NCBI GenBank assembly: GCA_013176395.1
Contig: JABMLP010000019.1
Coordinates: forward strand, 868,001 to 932,000
Origin: Venturia oleaginea
Taxonomy: Eukaryota > Ascomycota > Dothideomycetes > Venturiales > Venturiaceae
Length of the DNA stretch: 64,000 bases
Reading direction: 5' to 3'
Position 1 is the stretch's first letter. Every line of letters begins with the position of its first letter. This document shows, piece after piece, positions 10,996 through 21,244 of this stretch. Under the pieces are notes generated by a model. That model saw only the letters and a program-made list of their open reading frames with translations. It made no database searches and was not told the DNA's origin. A program made the position numbers and the translations under genes.

Positions 10996-11417
10996 GACAA
11001 TGTATCCATTGACCTATCCAGGTGAATGAGAGACCAAATGTCTGATTAACCAAAGTTCACACAACGGGCTGTCTTTCGTAGGGTTTGAAGGTGTGACGAG
11101 GTGCAGATTTTTTATGTATTACCCTAGACAATCTGGTAAGCAAATATCAGCAGATTTTTCTCGGACGGAAGGGGGTCCGGCTCAAATGCACTATGGCCAT
11201 AGTCGCAGAATTCATGCATTTGACGGGCTTTTGACGGAATTTCAACATACCAAATTATCGTTCACATACCTCGTTGAAAACTTGTTAACCTCTCGTTAAT
11301 AAGGGGAGAATGTAGTAGGAAGTCTATGTAGGAAGGAAGATTTCCCTCTCTTTATTTCTTAACCTTTAATAACTTTTTGAGCGTCTTCTATACTTATAAG
11401 CTGTAAGCCGTGAATAT

Positions 11418-11575
11418 AAGAGGGGGAAGAGGGGGAAGAGGGGGAAGATGGGGAAGAGGGGGAAGAGGGGGAAGAGGGGGAAGAGGGGAAAGAGGGGAAA
11501 GAGGGGAGGAGGGAAAAGAGAGGGAGGAGGGGAAAGAGGGGGAAAGAGGGGGGAGGAGGACAAGAGATAGACCCT
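11418..11575. repeat. G-rich purine microsatellite
   Basis: Tandem copies of a roughly 9-bp purine unit of the form GAGGGGGAA, degenerating to GAGGGGAAA and GGGAGGAG, on the plus strand. One strand is almost pure purine, so apparent frames here (Gly/Arg-rich or Pro/Phe/Leu-rich) are composition artefacts. Confidence 0.9.
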
Positions 11576-11639
11576 CTCTTCTTTTCTCTCTCCTTCCTGA
11601 CTATCGTACTCTCTCGCTCTCGTCGTCTTTAAGGTAAGG

Positions 11640-12593
11640 ATAACCCTGATAACTGGTAAATCTAAACCCCCCTATGTGACGAGAAAATTACTGGATACGA
11701 ACGGGAGGTTTGACCATAATGATGGGATTCCGAATATTCCTCTGAGTTGTGTGCGGCTACTGTTTCAGGAACGAGATCATAATATCTCAATTTCTGGTGG
11801 GATGGGCACGCAACTGATAGTCTTCGATATCAAGGCCAGGTATATGATATAGTGAATAAGGGGAAGGTGACGGAGGGGAAGGGGGCGCAGGCGCTCAAGT
11901 TAAGCACAGACCATTAGTCTTCCATTGTGCATCCACTGCGGATCACAACGCATCCTCATCTCATCAATGTCGAACCAATATCAACCAGGAACGCATCCAA
12001 TATCTTCCTCTTTTACTTACTTGAAGCCGAAAGAGGACTTTCCATTGGATACACAGACTCTTGTCAGGCCAGTTTGAGACACGCGTCAAAGGAGCTGGTC
12101 CCTGTCATCCCACTGAAGTCTAACTCTTTGTTATCGCGACCGAACGACGTGAGAAGGTTTTTAGATAAACTTACACAGCGCTAGTTCTGGCCGCATTGAA
12201 ACCGAGTTCGAGCACTACAGTTTGTCTGATTCTGAAAGCTTCGGGTCACGCATGATACACCTCCCTTGCACTTTACCCACACCTGCAATCTACGAACCGC
12301 CAATGACACGTCCGCCCGTGGACTACAATGAATCCATGGTTATGGCTAATCCTGATTGCAGGCTGTTTGATATTGGCACGTTTAAGTAGACATTGAGACC
12401 AATTGAGATTTTGAAGACGTAAAAGAATTCGTTCTATAGCAAGATGATATACCAGAATACACTGCTCAAAATGACATTACAAAACACTACTTGGCTGCGT
12501 CCCAATCCACCACCTTCACTAAATTGCCCTACTAGAACGCCATGAACAACATTTCACCCCAATTTCTCTCTTCCCATTCCAACTCCCACCAAT
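11640..12593. other. Intergenic, no supported gene
   Basis: Small non-matching frames only (for example 11927-12184). No domain or promoter assigned. The last part is probably the 3' untranslated region of the minus-strand gene ending at 12594. Confidence 0.45.
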
Positions 12594-12947
12594 TTACAAG
12601 AGTCCAGCAATGGCAATACCAGCTCCGGCAATGGCACCCAGCCCCATGAATGGAGCAGGGGTTTGTTGAGCAGCTCCTGCTTTGGAGGCAGCAGAGCTGG
12701 CGGCCGATGATCTGGCGCCAGACGCGCTGGCAGAGGCACTGGACGCGGCAGACGACAGAGATGAGCCGATTGAGCTTGTGGCATTGGCGATGGAAGAGGT
12801 TATACTGCTGTACTTGGAACCAGCAGCTGAAGTTGCGCTGCTGTACATGGATCCAGCGGATCCAGTGGCGTTCATTGGCATTGTCATTGTACCGTCGGCG
12901 CCATGGGCAGCGACCAAGGCTGGGAGGACGAGAAGAATGAAGCGCAT
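12594..12947 (-). CDS. Small Ser/Ala-rich GPI-anchored cell-surface protein
   Basis: 117 residues from an ATG at 12947. Residues 1-14 (MRFILLVLPALVAA) form a signal peptide. The body is a low-complexity Ser/Ala/Gly stretch with NATGS and NATSS sequons for N-glycosylation and many Ser/Thr for O-mannosylation. The C-terminus (APFMGLGAIAGAGIAIAGLL) is a hydrophobic tail with no basic residues after it, as in fungal GPI-anchor signals. Expected in the cell wall or outer plasma membrane; no enzymatic domain. A possible 5' untranslated intron lies at about 12960-13005 on the minus strand (GTAAGT..GAGCAG). Many such proteins exist in fungi, so a specific name cannot be given. Confidence 0.8.
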   Translation of the reverse strand: MRFILLVLPALVAAHGADGTMTMPMNATGSAGSMYSSATSAAGSKYSSITSSIANATSSIGSSLSSAASSASASASGARSSAASSAASKAGAAQQTPAPFMGLGAIAGAGIAIAGLL

Positions 12948-14396
12948 ATTGAAGATTTCTGCTCGGCGTTAGATTGCGGCTTCATCTCACGAAGACAATT
13001 ACTTACGATTTGGGTAGTTGATTGAGTCGACTGAGATATCTGAGATATGGGATTTCTGGGGAGGGTGTGGTGGAAAGGTTCTGAATGGGCGAGAAAGAGG
13101 ATATAGACTTCAAAAGAAGGCGATCAAAGTTAAGCTTGTTCACGAAACAAGGACAAGGGCGATAGGGATGCGGAGAGGGCTTCTAGGAATACAATTAATT
13201 GCTGGTTTGCAATTAAAATATTGTGCAGGATTAAGTCTTTGAGACTTTGATAATGGTGCAGCCAAGTCGGTCATGATTCATCTGTTGCCGCTGTACTATG
13301 CAAGTCAGCCCACGAACTGACAGGATGGCTGGGAAAAGAAATAAACTTGGCAGGGGTAGGTTCGCTTTAATGAGATTGATTATACGAACATGCAGCTCTC
13401 GACTGCAAATGGTCCAAGTGAGGCTGGTGCAGAGTGGCTGTAATAACAATCAACGGCTCGCTGTTGTCCGGTAGGGGATGTCCCCAGGAATAACAGAAAG
13501 GCATGAGCCAGTTTTGATATTTTCCTTGTTAGAATCTCAGGCATGATGCCTGGACCTAAATATATTTGTTACCTGACGCCACAGAATATAAAGTGTGGCT
13601 CAAATTTGGTGGGCAATGACCTACGTTGTCGGCTAATATCTTGTGTGATGGCGACAAACAGCCATCCTGTTCGAGTCCATCTCTTCCCAGATATATTGTC
13701 CAGGTATAGACATCAGCTTATCCTGGAATCAATCCTGATTTTTGTTCTTCCAAGCTCTTATCATCCTTTCCCACTTTACAAACAAGTCCGAGTGACTATT
13801 GCTTACAGCTGAGACAAAGGCGAACACTATCAGATACGGCTACCATTTCATCCGATCCTGTATCAACCAGCTTTCCTCCCGGAGTGCGGACTTTCCTGAA
13901 CACTACATTCTGGCCAGAAGATGTTGGTGAAGATCAATTGGTGGTCAATTCGATTTTGGTTCTCCACAGGTTGCAAAATGCAATTCATCGGCCAACGCGA
14001 TACTCTTGTTATCCCAGCCTCCTCCGTCCGTTCCGCTGACCCGCTGTGCCAAGTATACAAGCGAGTCAGATTTTCGCTTTTTTCCTGTTCCTCAAGGCAA
14101 ACATGTCTGGGCAGGGTCAATAGTGGGTTCTGACGTAGCGGGAACAGGCCTGTAGCTCCCCTCAAACAGACGGGCCGATAACAGCCCTTTGTTACCCGCA
14201 TCAAAACCATCAGTCTGGTTGGTCACTAGTCTACTGTGATAGCCAGTTGGACGTCAGACTAAGCCTGTAGGTCTTTCCATGGTGAGAACCACTACTATGG
14301 GTGATTCAAACCTTCCCACGACTCCAGGACAAGACCTCTATTAAACGTCTCCTATCACCCTTCCCCAGATCCGGAAGAGTAACAATCGCTTTCACC
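12948..14396. other. Intergenic, no supported gene
   Basis: Contains the shared upstream regions of the GPI-protein gene (minus) and the four-TM gene (plus). The frames seen (for example 13543-13812, 13863-14210) have no coding character I trust. Confidence 0.45.
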
Positions 14397-15338
14397 ATGG
14401 CTATCCGCAAAACTATCCAGTCTCAGCCTTTCCTCATCATGGCCATAGTCCTTTCGGGCATCCTGTCTGTGGTTGTCATCGGATTGGTCGCAGACAACAT
14501 CGCATGGGTCAGAACCTCTGGCGCACAAAAGAGCATCACCCACATCGTCTACAATGTGACGATGAACCGTACCGAACTCGTTCAAAGCGCTGATATTGCT
14601 GTTCTGCCTCTCAACCTACATTTGGCGAGTTACTGGCTCATGCTCGCGGCCGGGATATGCGGACTCTTCGATGCGCTGTTGATTTCAGGAATTATGTGCT
14701 GGAGGAGGGTAAAATCAGCAGAGTTACAAGTCGAGAACGGCGAAGTAGGCCCTTACACTCTTATTCCCAAGTGCGCGAATGAGGAGACTAGCCTCTAACT
14801 TGGCACACAGACGAACGACCGAAACCTACGCCCGCAAACCCCCCTTACGATTGCCATCGCCGTCTTCGATTTCTGTATGTCTTCCGCAGCTGCGATATAT
14901 GCCTGGGTGGATTGGTCCGCGTCAGGAACACTCGATCCATCGAGTAATCTCAACCTGAATTCGAACGCCCGTTATGTCGACGACTTCTTCACTCCGGACA
15001 GGTACGTTCTCCTTGGCCAACGGAATTTCCAGAATACTAATTTGTCCATCTGTAGCTTCTTCTGCCAACTTGAAGACTACATTCCAATGGAAGCCGAAAG
15101 CAACTATCTCGAAGATCTATGCAATGAAGGAACGGGGGCCCGCACGATAACACTCGCAGTGGCGGTGCTCAGCGCGTTCGTTTTGTACGGCGTCATCTAC
15201 CGAACCTATCGACGAAGTCAAAAAGCAAAGGCTCTTGGTCCTATCTCGTACCAGCCACCACGGACAGAGAGCGTTATGAGCGACGCAAGGACAATAGTGG
15301 CGGGTGACGAGAAACAAACTCCCATGACGGAGAAATAG
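14397..15338 (+). CDS. Four-TM fungal membrane protein, three exons
   Basis: Start ATG at 14397 in CACCATGG context. Four hydrophobic segments: PFLIMAIVLSGILSVVVIGL, SYWLMLAAGICGLFDALLI, TIAIAVFDFCMSSAAAIYAW and TITLAVAVLSAFVLYGVIY. Loop one carries two N-glycosylation sequons (NVT, NRT). The stop at 14798 is inside an intron. A donor at 14745 (GTAGGC) or at 14709 (GTAAAA), both phase 0, joined to the acceptor ending at 14810 (CACACAG) continues the frame. A second intron at 15002-15055 (GTACGT..TGTAG, 54 nt, stop-free) removes an awkward insert and gives FFTPDSFFCQLEDY. The cytosolic C-tail is Ser/Thr rich. I recognise the general layout of fungal tetraspan/MARVEL-like proteins but no named family. 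Function unknown. Confidence 0.7.
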
Positions 15339-16301
15339 GAGGTCTAGTTCGCGCATATAACGTACCAACGATCGATGGAATATTGGGCATTGGTGATGGT
15401 TGCTGGCATGCGCTCTTCATTAGCGTCAGCTGGCGGTGTCTCATCGGTTTCGATTTGGCAGTGAAAGAGAAAGGTTTTATGCCGTGGGATGATGGGATAC
15501 GTTTTGGAGCCCTTCGTGGATGGACAGAGTGGGACTGCGCCTCTTGTGTACCATGGTTCATAACCTGTATACCGCAACATACACTCAGAAACGAAACGGA
15601 AGGACAGCAGGTATATGGGCAAATCTCATGCCGGCTCTCCACGACTGTCATAAGTCATATGTATGATAGTCTTGAAGAGTCGGTATGAGCTCTCCTCATA
15701 TACCCAGCCATCTCTCCCCTTTCGCATTCTACGTCCACCGTCTTGCACGCATCCTGGAACAGACAAATGCCACGGTCGTAGGCACATTGGTAGAACTCAT
15801 CGCCATGCCAGTTTTGCCAAATCTGCAACTTTTTGGGGGCCATCGTCTTTTCCGGTTGTGGCAATTATGACACGCCGGTATGAGCTCTACTCATGGGTCC
15901 GACGTTCCACTTCATTGGACGCGAATTGCTTGCGCATGCTTTGGCGAGAAATGTGTTGACAGGGGGTTACAAGGCATTAATGGTAATGTATGTACCCATG
16001 TATTGCTCAATGCTTAATGATAACCAATATTCATGATCAGACCTCCATCGAAAGTGTCATGACATCGTGCCGTGTGTAAGTTCTTAGTACGGTGCAGGTG
16101 CCTGATGAAGCCAGGGAACGATCGAACGCCATGAAGATGTATCGATTTACCACCGATCTATGGGGACCTGCTTCGAATACAGGTTGGAGAGAATGATATT
16201 CAATGCACAACCAACATCGATATATCTCGTCAAAATTAAAACCAATAATTCTAAGATTCCAGCAAACGAAATAAAAACCATGCCTGGAAAATTATCGACT
16301 A
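15339..16301. other. Intergenic with a short direct repeat
   Basis: No convincing gene; a 69-residue minus frame at 15655-15864 has an ATG but no recognised domain. The 19-mer CGGTATGAGCTCTNCTCAT occurs near 15680 and again near 15871. Confidence 0.4.
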
Positions 16302-18138
16302 ACGTATTCCACCATCGAGTGGGTCACCCCATCGAGCGGGTCAGTTTATGCCAAGACCAGCTGCTCCCTTATCAACACAATATGTCTCAACAACAAAACG
16401 CGCAATCATCTAACAGAGAAGGCAGGATCCAGCTTGCCCTTTCTGCCTACAATACCCACCAATTCCGAGGCCTCCGGCGCGCTGCTGAGGCGTTTGATAT
16501 ACCTCCTTCAACATTAACTAGGCGATATAACGGAATTACGTATCGCCTAGATACTCGCAACGCCCGACACAAGCTCACTACGACTGAAGAGCAGATAATT
16601 GTCCAATACATCCTCGACCTCGATTCGCGAGGATTCGCGCCCCGGCTGTGTGAGGTAGCAGATATGGCGGATAAACTACTGGGTGTACGCGGTGGAGAGC
16701 CAGTAGGGAAAAACTGGGCTGAGAGGTTCATAACGCGCTCAGATGAACTCAAGATGGCCTTCAATCGAGCTAAGGATAGGCAGAGGATACTACAGGAAGA
16801 TCCAGAGATTATTGGCGCGTGGTTTAAGCTCGTTACAGACACCAAGGCAAAGTACGGTATCCACGACGAGGATACGCACAACTTTGACGAGATTGGCTTC
16901 CAGATGGGCGTTATTGGGTCAATGAAGGTCGTCACAGCTTCTGAAAGACGTACACGGCCTAATTTAATCCAGCCAGGCGATCGCGAGTGGGTTACAGTTA
17001 TCCAGAGCATCTGCGCCGCTGAGTATGCGACCCCGCCCTTCATTATCTACAAAGGACGCGTTCATATCTCTGCGTGGTATGAGGAGGCAGATATACCACG
17101 GAATTGGAAGCTCTCGGTCTCTGAGAACGGCTGGACAAATAACGCGCTTGGCCTTGAGTGGTTGAAGCACTTTAATGCGTATACAAAGGTGCGGCAGGTG
17201 GGGGTATACAGGCTGCTTATTTTGGACGGCCATGAGAGCCATCTCAGCCAGGATTTCAAGGACTACTGCCTCGAAAACAAGATTATAACCCTCTGCATGC
17301 CATCGCACTCGTCGCATATACTCCAGCCCCTTCACGTGGTCTGCTTCTCGCCGTTGAAGCGCAAGTACTCCCAACGCGTCCGGGACTTGGCACGCCGACG
17401 CGTGTACCATATCAACAAGGAAGGCTTTCTCCCTGCCTTCAAAGACGCGTTTTTCGACGTGTTTACGAAAGAGAACTGTCAAAAGGCTTTTGAGGCAGTA
17501 GGGCTAGTCCCTATCGACGCGCAGGTGGTGTTGGATCGCCTTGAAGTACGGCTACGAACCCCGCTCCCAGAAACGCCGTGGCAGTCCAAGACTCCAAGTA
17601 ATACTTATGAATTTGGATCCCAATCCAAGCTCGTAAGCGAGTCTTTTACTCGGTCACCAGTTACTGGGCAGGCAGGCTTTTCCCAGCTTGTTAAGGGCGC
17701 TGAATTGATGCTACACCAAAACGCTCTGCTTGTTGCGCGTAACCGCGAGCTTGAAGAGCAATTAGCAGTAACAACGAACCGAAAATGGCGCAAAAGGAAG
17801 TGGATCCAGCAAGGCGGTACTATTGAGTATGGGACTGCAGCAGCGCAGGTAGCTGCAGAGGCGTCTATAGCGCTTCAGGGATCAAAGAAGGCTCGTGGTA
17901 GTGGTGGTCAAGAAACAGCCCGACCAATTCAACGGCGCTGTAGGAACTGCGGCGCAGCTGGGCATAATGCGCGAACTTGTAAAAAAGATGTCAAGATATC
18001 ATCTGAATCAGATAGCAGCACGACGGACTTAGAATCTATTGTTGATAGCGATTAAATTGAAGAGTCGTAACATAAGTTGGTCGTGCCAAGCCTTTTTGAC
18101 CCGCTCGATGGGTTGACCCGCTCGATGGTGGAATACGT
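16302..18138 (+). mobile_element. Pogo/Fot1-like DNA transposon A, complete with TIRs
   Basis: Bounded by TA at 16300-16301 and TA at 18139-18140. Ends are inverted repeats of about 42 bp beginning ACGTATTCCACCATCGAG. Inside each TIR the block CATCGAGCGGGTCA occurs twice in tandem (first left copy has CATCGAGTGGGTCA). One gene, the transposase at 16382-18055, occupies most of the interior. TA target duplication, TIR layout and DDE transposase place it in the Tc1/mariner superfamily, pogo/Fot1 group. Confidence 0.92.
16382..18055 (+). CDS. Pogo/Fot1-like transposase A with altered catalytic residue
   Basis: 557 residues from the ATG at 16382. The upstream in-frame extension to 16160 lies partly outside the transposon, so it is not used. 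Order: helix-turn-helix/CENP-B-like DNA-binding region (about 1-130), DDE catalytic domain (about 150-400), variable linker, and a C-terminal CCHC zinc knuckle (CRNCGAAGHNARTC, spacing C-x2-C-x4-H-x4-C) before an acidic Ser/Asp tail. Catalytic residues: D169 in NFDEIGF and D282 in LLILDGHESH. The third position, 35 residues later, is H318 in LQPLHVVCF, where Fot1/pogo transposases have LQPLDIGCF-type Asp. A neighbouring Gly is also Val. The enzyme is therefore probably inactive even though the frame is intact. The zinc knuckle may bind the element's RNA or DNA. Confidence 0.9.
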   Translation: MSQQQNAQSSNREGRIQLALSAYNTHQFRGLRRAAEAFDIPPSTLTRRYNGITYRLDTRNARHKLTTTEEQIIVQYILDLDSRGFAPRLCEVADMADKLLGVRGGEPVGKNWAERFITRSDELKMAFNRAKDRQRILQEDPEIIGAWFKLVTDTKAKYGIHDEDTHNFDEIGFQMGVIGSMKVVTASERRTRPNLIQPGDREWVTVIQSICAAEYATPPFIIYKGRVHISAWYEEADIPRNWKLSVSENGWTNNALGLEWLKHFNAYTKVRQVGVYRLLILDGHESHLSQDFKDYCLENKIITLCMPSHSSHILQPLHVVCFSPLKRKYSQRVRDLARRRVYHINKEGFLPAFKDAFFDVFTKENCQKAFEAVGLVPIDAQVVLDRLEVRLRTPLPETPWQSKTPSNTYEFGSQSKLVSESFTRSPVTGQAGFSQLVKGAELMLHQNALLVARNRELEEQLAVTTNRKWRKRKWIQQGGTIEYGTAAAQVAAEASIALQGSKKARGSGGQETARPIQRRCRNCGAAGHNARTCKKDVKISSESDSSTTDLESIVDSD

Positions 18139-18762
18139 TACTACATAATCAAGAAGGCTCTGTTCAAGAACGAATAAGTACTGCCCGTTACTCCAAAACC
18201 GTTGTTAAGAGATAGAAATGCGATGAATGCGCAAGACCAAATCTGGCCTTGACCGTCATACGATGACCAGAGAAAGATCCTTGGCTTGTCTGGTTGTGAC
18301 AAGCTGGTAGTTGTATTCAAGAACGATACGAATGCGGTGGAGATGGAAACCGTGAATGATCTGCGAAAGCATGATCTCTATACGTGATCTCTTTTCAACG
18401 TGCGTGGCGCTTCCCAGATGCGAAATACATCTTTCGAAGAAGGAAGCGGACATCAAATGACGAGCCGCTGTGAGTGTGAGCAGGTCCACGAAATGGGTGA
18501 TTGAGGAAGCTACGAATCGCGCGATACTTTTGAGCAAAGACTAAAAAAAAATGCCCATTAAGTAAGTAATTGAAGGTTGGAGAAGACAAAAGCGCCCGAC
18601 AATTCGTCGAAAAATGATACCTGAAGTAAGCCGAGCCCCTGTTACTTGCTACAATACATTGGCACAGTTACGAGAGCCATCTACACGTCTTTCTGGATTC
18701 AAATTGACTTTCCAACACATATTGACAAGGACCAAGATCGAACCAGGCTCGGAGTTGACTTA
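18139..18762. other. Spacer between two transposons
   Basis: About 620 bp of ordinary sequence separating transposons A and B. Only short frames; no domain seen. Confidence 0.5.
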
Positions 18763-20589
18763 ACGTAATCCACCATCGAGCGGTACACATTTTCGTATCC
18801 TCATCAATTACTCTATTATGCACCAATAAATCTCTCATTTTTAAATATTCTTATCTATATTTCTGACAGTTGATTGCAAAATGGTCACCACTGCGACAAA
18901 TAAAACAAGTAATTACAATGTTCTCCTCTTCATTTGGTGGTTCTTCCTCAATATAAGGCTCTTGATCAACCTGGTTACTGCTGATAACCGAAGCTTCTTT
19001 GGAAAGTTGAAGTAAGCTTGAGCCCCCTCTGCAACAGTTAAAGCGCTTGATTGACTAATATATCTCCTTTTTAGTTGCCTCTTTCGCTTCTGCCTCTCAT
19101 TTGCAGCCCTTAATTTCTCATTTTCCGCAGCTAGTAAAGCGGCGCCTTGCATCGCGATCTGGCAGCCCTTGACAAGCTGATTAAGGGCCTGATCTGTTGG
19201 CGTTGGTGGACGTTTTGAACGTCTCTTAAGATAGCCTTTGATTGTAGCTACCTGCAGCTCTAGCTGGGATAGATTCTGAGGTGTTTCTGGTTGCCATTGC
19301 TCTTGGTTTGCGGCCAAGGGCGCTGTAGGGGTAGATGGCCTAATCTGGATGGTTGAAAGTACCTTTTCTGGATCAAAAGGTACGAGACCGGCAGCAGTGA
19401 AGCTGCGTTGAATATTGCTTAGTGTGAGGGCACTAATTCGAGCAATTTTAAAGGCGCGAAGGAACTCAATTTTGTCGATATGATTTATGCCAAGCTTCAT
19501 ATATTCCGAGACTTGGTGGCCGTAGGTACGCCTGAGGACCGAAAAACAACCAATATCGAGAGGTTGAAGAAGATGTGATGAATGCGGTGGCATACAAAGA
19601 GTAATAATCATCCGGTCTGCACAAAATTGATCAAATTCTGGCGTTGCGTGCCTGCCGTGGCCATCCAGAATTAGTAGTCGATAACTACCAACCTTTCTTG
19701 CAGCTGTATTTGGCTCGAAAACCTCTTTTAACCAATGTAATCCAAGCTTGTCATTAGTCCATCCATTTGTACTCAAAGCGATTGTCCAATCAGGCTGTAG
19801 ATTGTTGTTTTCGTACCAAGATGATATATGTACCTTGCCTTTGAAGATCACCATCGGCGGGAGGCTCCAACCCAGCGCATTGATCGATTCGATTGCCGTA
19901 ACCCATTCGCGATCGCCAGGCTGTAATTGAGGGGGTCTGCCACGCCTATCTGAGGCAGTAACTACGCGTGAGGTACTTGCAAGGCCCATTGCAAAGCCAG
20001 TTTCGTCGAAGTTGTAGATATCGTTATTGAGGATGCTGTATTTAGCGATTGTGTTTTGTACAAGCCGAAACCAGGCCCCAATAAGGGCTGGATCGTCGCA
20101 TCTTGCCCTTTGATTATCGTAGCTGCGTGAATATCGCGATTTGAGGCTAGGGCGGCGGTTGATGTATCGCTGAGGGCTATTGACACCGATTTTGCAATCT
20201 GAGCCTACACGCTGCTCGAGTACGATTTTTGCCGCATCGCGTACCCCAGTAACGGTCAATGGATAACCTCTTTCATCCATAGATAGTATCCAATGCTCAA
20301 CGACCTCCTCTTCCGTATCCGTAAGCTTTTGGCAATTTGGGCGCGAATCGACGCGTGAAGCGCGTCCGCGGAGGCGGGAGGCAAGGGAAGTAAATGGGAC
20401 AGAATAGGCATCAGTGGCCTTTCGAATACTTGGAAAATGGCCTTTCAAATAAGCGTCATGAGCAAGGAGTAGTTGACCCTCTTTCTGGGCCTTTGTGTTG
20501 ACTAGTTGTGGTGGCATTGTGGGTTAATCGATGAGGATACGAAAACGTGTACCGCTCGGTGGTGTGTACCGCTCGATGGTGGATTACGT
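18763..20589 (-). mobile_element. Pogo/Fot1-like DNA transposon B, complete with TIRs
   Basis: Flanked by TA (18761-18762 and 20590-20591). TIRs start ACGTAATCCACCATCGAGCG, nearly the same outer sequence as element A. The right arm holds the block GAGCGGTACAC twice (with CACCACC between) while the left arm holds it once, then both continue TTTTCGTATCCTCATC. So the left TIR has lost, or the right has gained, one tandem unit. One transposase gene, transcribed right to left. Confidence 0.92.
18913..20517 (-). CDS. Pogo/Fot1-like transposase B, frameshifted C-terminus
   Basis: 534-residue frame from the ATG at 20517. N-terminal HTH/CENP-B-like region, then a DDE domain with all three acids: D in NFDETGF, D285 in LLILDGHGRH and D321 in LQPLDIGCF, giving D-35-D spacing as in Fot1/pogo. 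A coiled-coil-like Lys/Glu/Arg region follows (about 440-485). Near 18990-19025 the coding frame appears to shift. In the +1-related frame an acidic linker (QEPYIEEEPPNEEENIV) leads into CFICRSGDHFAINC at 18866-18907, a well-formed CCHC zinc knuckle matching the position of the one in transposase A. The annotated frame instead ends in a basic tail without the knuckle. The catalytic core looks competent; whether the enzyme works without the knuckle is unknown. Confidence 0.88.
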   Translation of the reverse strand: MPPQLVNTKAQKEGQLLLAHDAYLKGHFPSIRKATDAYSVPFTSLASRLRGRASRVDSRPNCQKLTDTEEEVVEHWILSMDERGYPLTVTGVRDAAKIVLEQRVGSDCKIGVNSPQRYINRRPSLKSRYSRSYDNQRARCDDPALIGAWFRLVQNTIAKYSILNNDIYNFDETGFAMGLASTSRVVTASDRRGRPPQLQPGDREWVTAIESINALGWSLPPMVIFKGKVHISSWYENNNLQPDWTIALSTNGWTNDKLGLHWLKEVFEPNTAARKVGSYRLLILDGHGRHATPEFDQFCADRMIITLCMPPHSSHLLQPLDIGCFSVLRRTYGHQVSEYMKLGINHIDKIEFLRAFKIARISALTLSNIQRSFTAAGLVPFDPEKVLSTIQIRPSTPTAPLAANQEQWQPETPQNLSQLELQVATIKGYLKRRSKRPPTPTDQALNQLVKGCQIAMQGAALLAAENEKLRAANERQKRKRQLKRRYISQSSALTVAEGAQAYFNFPKKLRLSAVTRLIKSLILRKNHQMKRRTL

Positions 20590-21244
20590 TAACAATTCGA
20601 GCGCAAATCACATGCTATAAAATCACATGACTACTGACTCGTTAGCGTCATCAAGAATTTAACCGAAGCCCGCCTGCCTTCCAGTCGGGTTCTTCAACCT
20701 CATTCAACATCTCGCCACTGCTCGTGGATGCATTATGGCGCTGGAGATACACCTACCCAAAATCACTCACCCTCCTTCGAAGAACCTCGCAAGGGGTCTC
20801 CGCGAACGGATCTATAGGTTGATGCGATTCATTCCCAGGTTCCGTGACCGCGCGCCAGAACAACGCTCACCATCGCTGTCTATGAGGACCCACTGCTGGA
20901 ACCACGGTCTCTTCGGAGACGTCGGAGGGGCCACGGCGAAGAGTAGAGAGCGGAGTACCTATCGATGTACAGAACCGCTTTGCCCGAGATTTGGCCCAGT
21001 GGACTAACTTTGAGAGGACATTTTCATGTGTGGTGACCCGACTGTGGCGTCTTGCTTTGTAAGAAAAAGGTGAAAAACTCCTGGCAAGTTTGGGTGTTTG
21101 TTTGCCAGATCCCAGCATCATTAATTTTGATTGAGAGTGTTGCATTGAAGTAAGTTGGTTCTTGGTCGACAGTTTGCCTTTCAAAACCCAATAACTTGCG
21201 ACCTTTGTCATTTTTCTCTCCTTTGGTCGTGCTCCAGATTTATC
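20590..21244. other. Intergenic, no supported gene
   Basis: Upstream region of the gene at 21245. The small plus frame at 20735-21007 has no recognisable feature. Confidence 0.45.

Noticed and set aside
11366..11637. Pro/Phe/Leu-rich and Gly/Arg-rich ORFs
   Set aside because: Both strands of a simple purine microsatellite.
16160..16381. 74-residue N-terminal extension of transposase A
   Set aside because: It begins outside the transposon TIR and crosses the TA target site, so it cannot be part of the element's gene; the ATG at 16382 fits the family.
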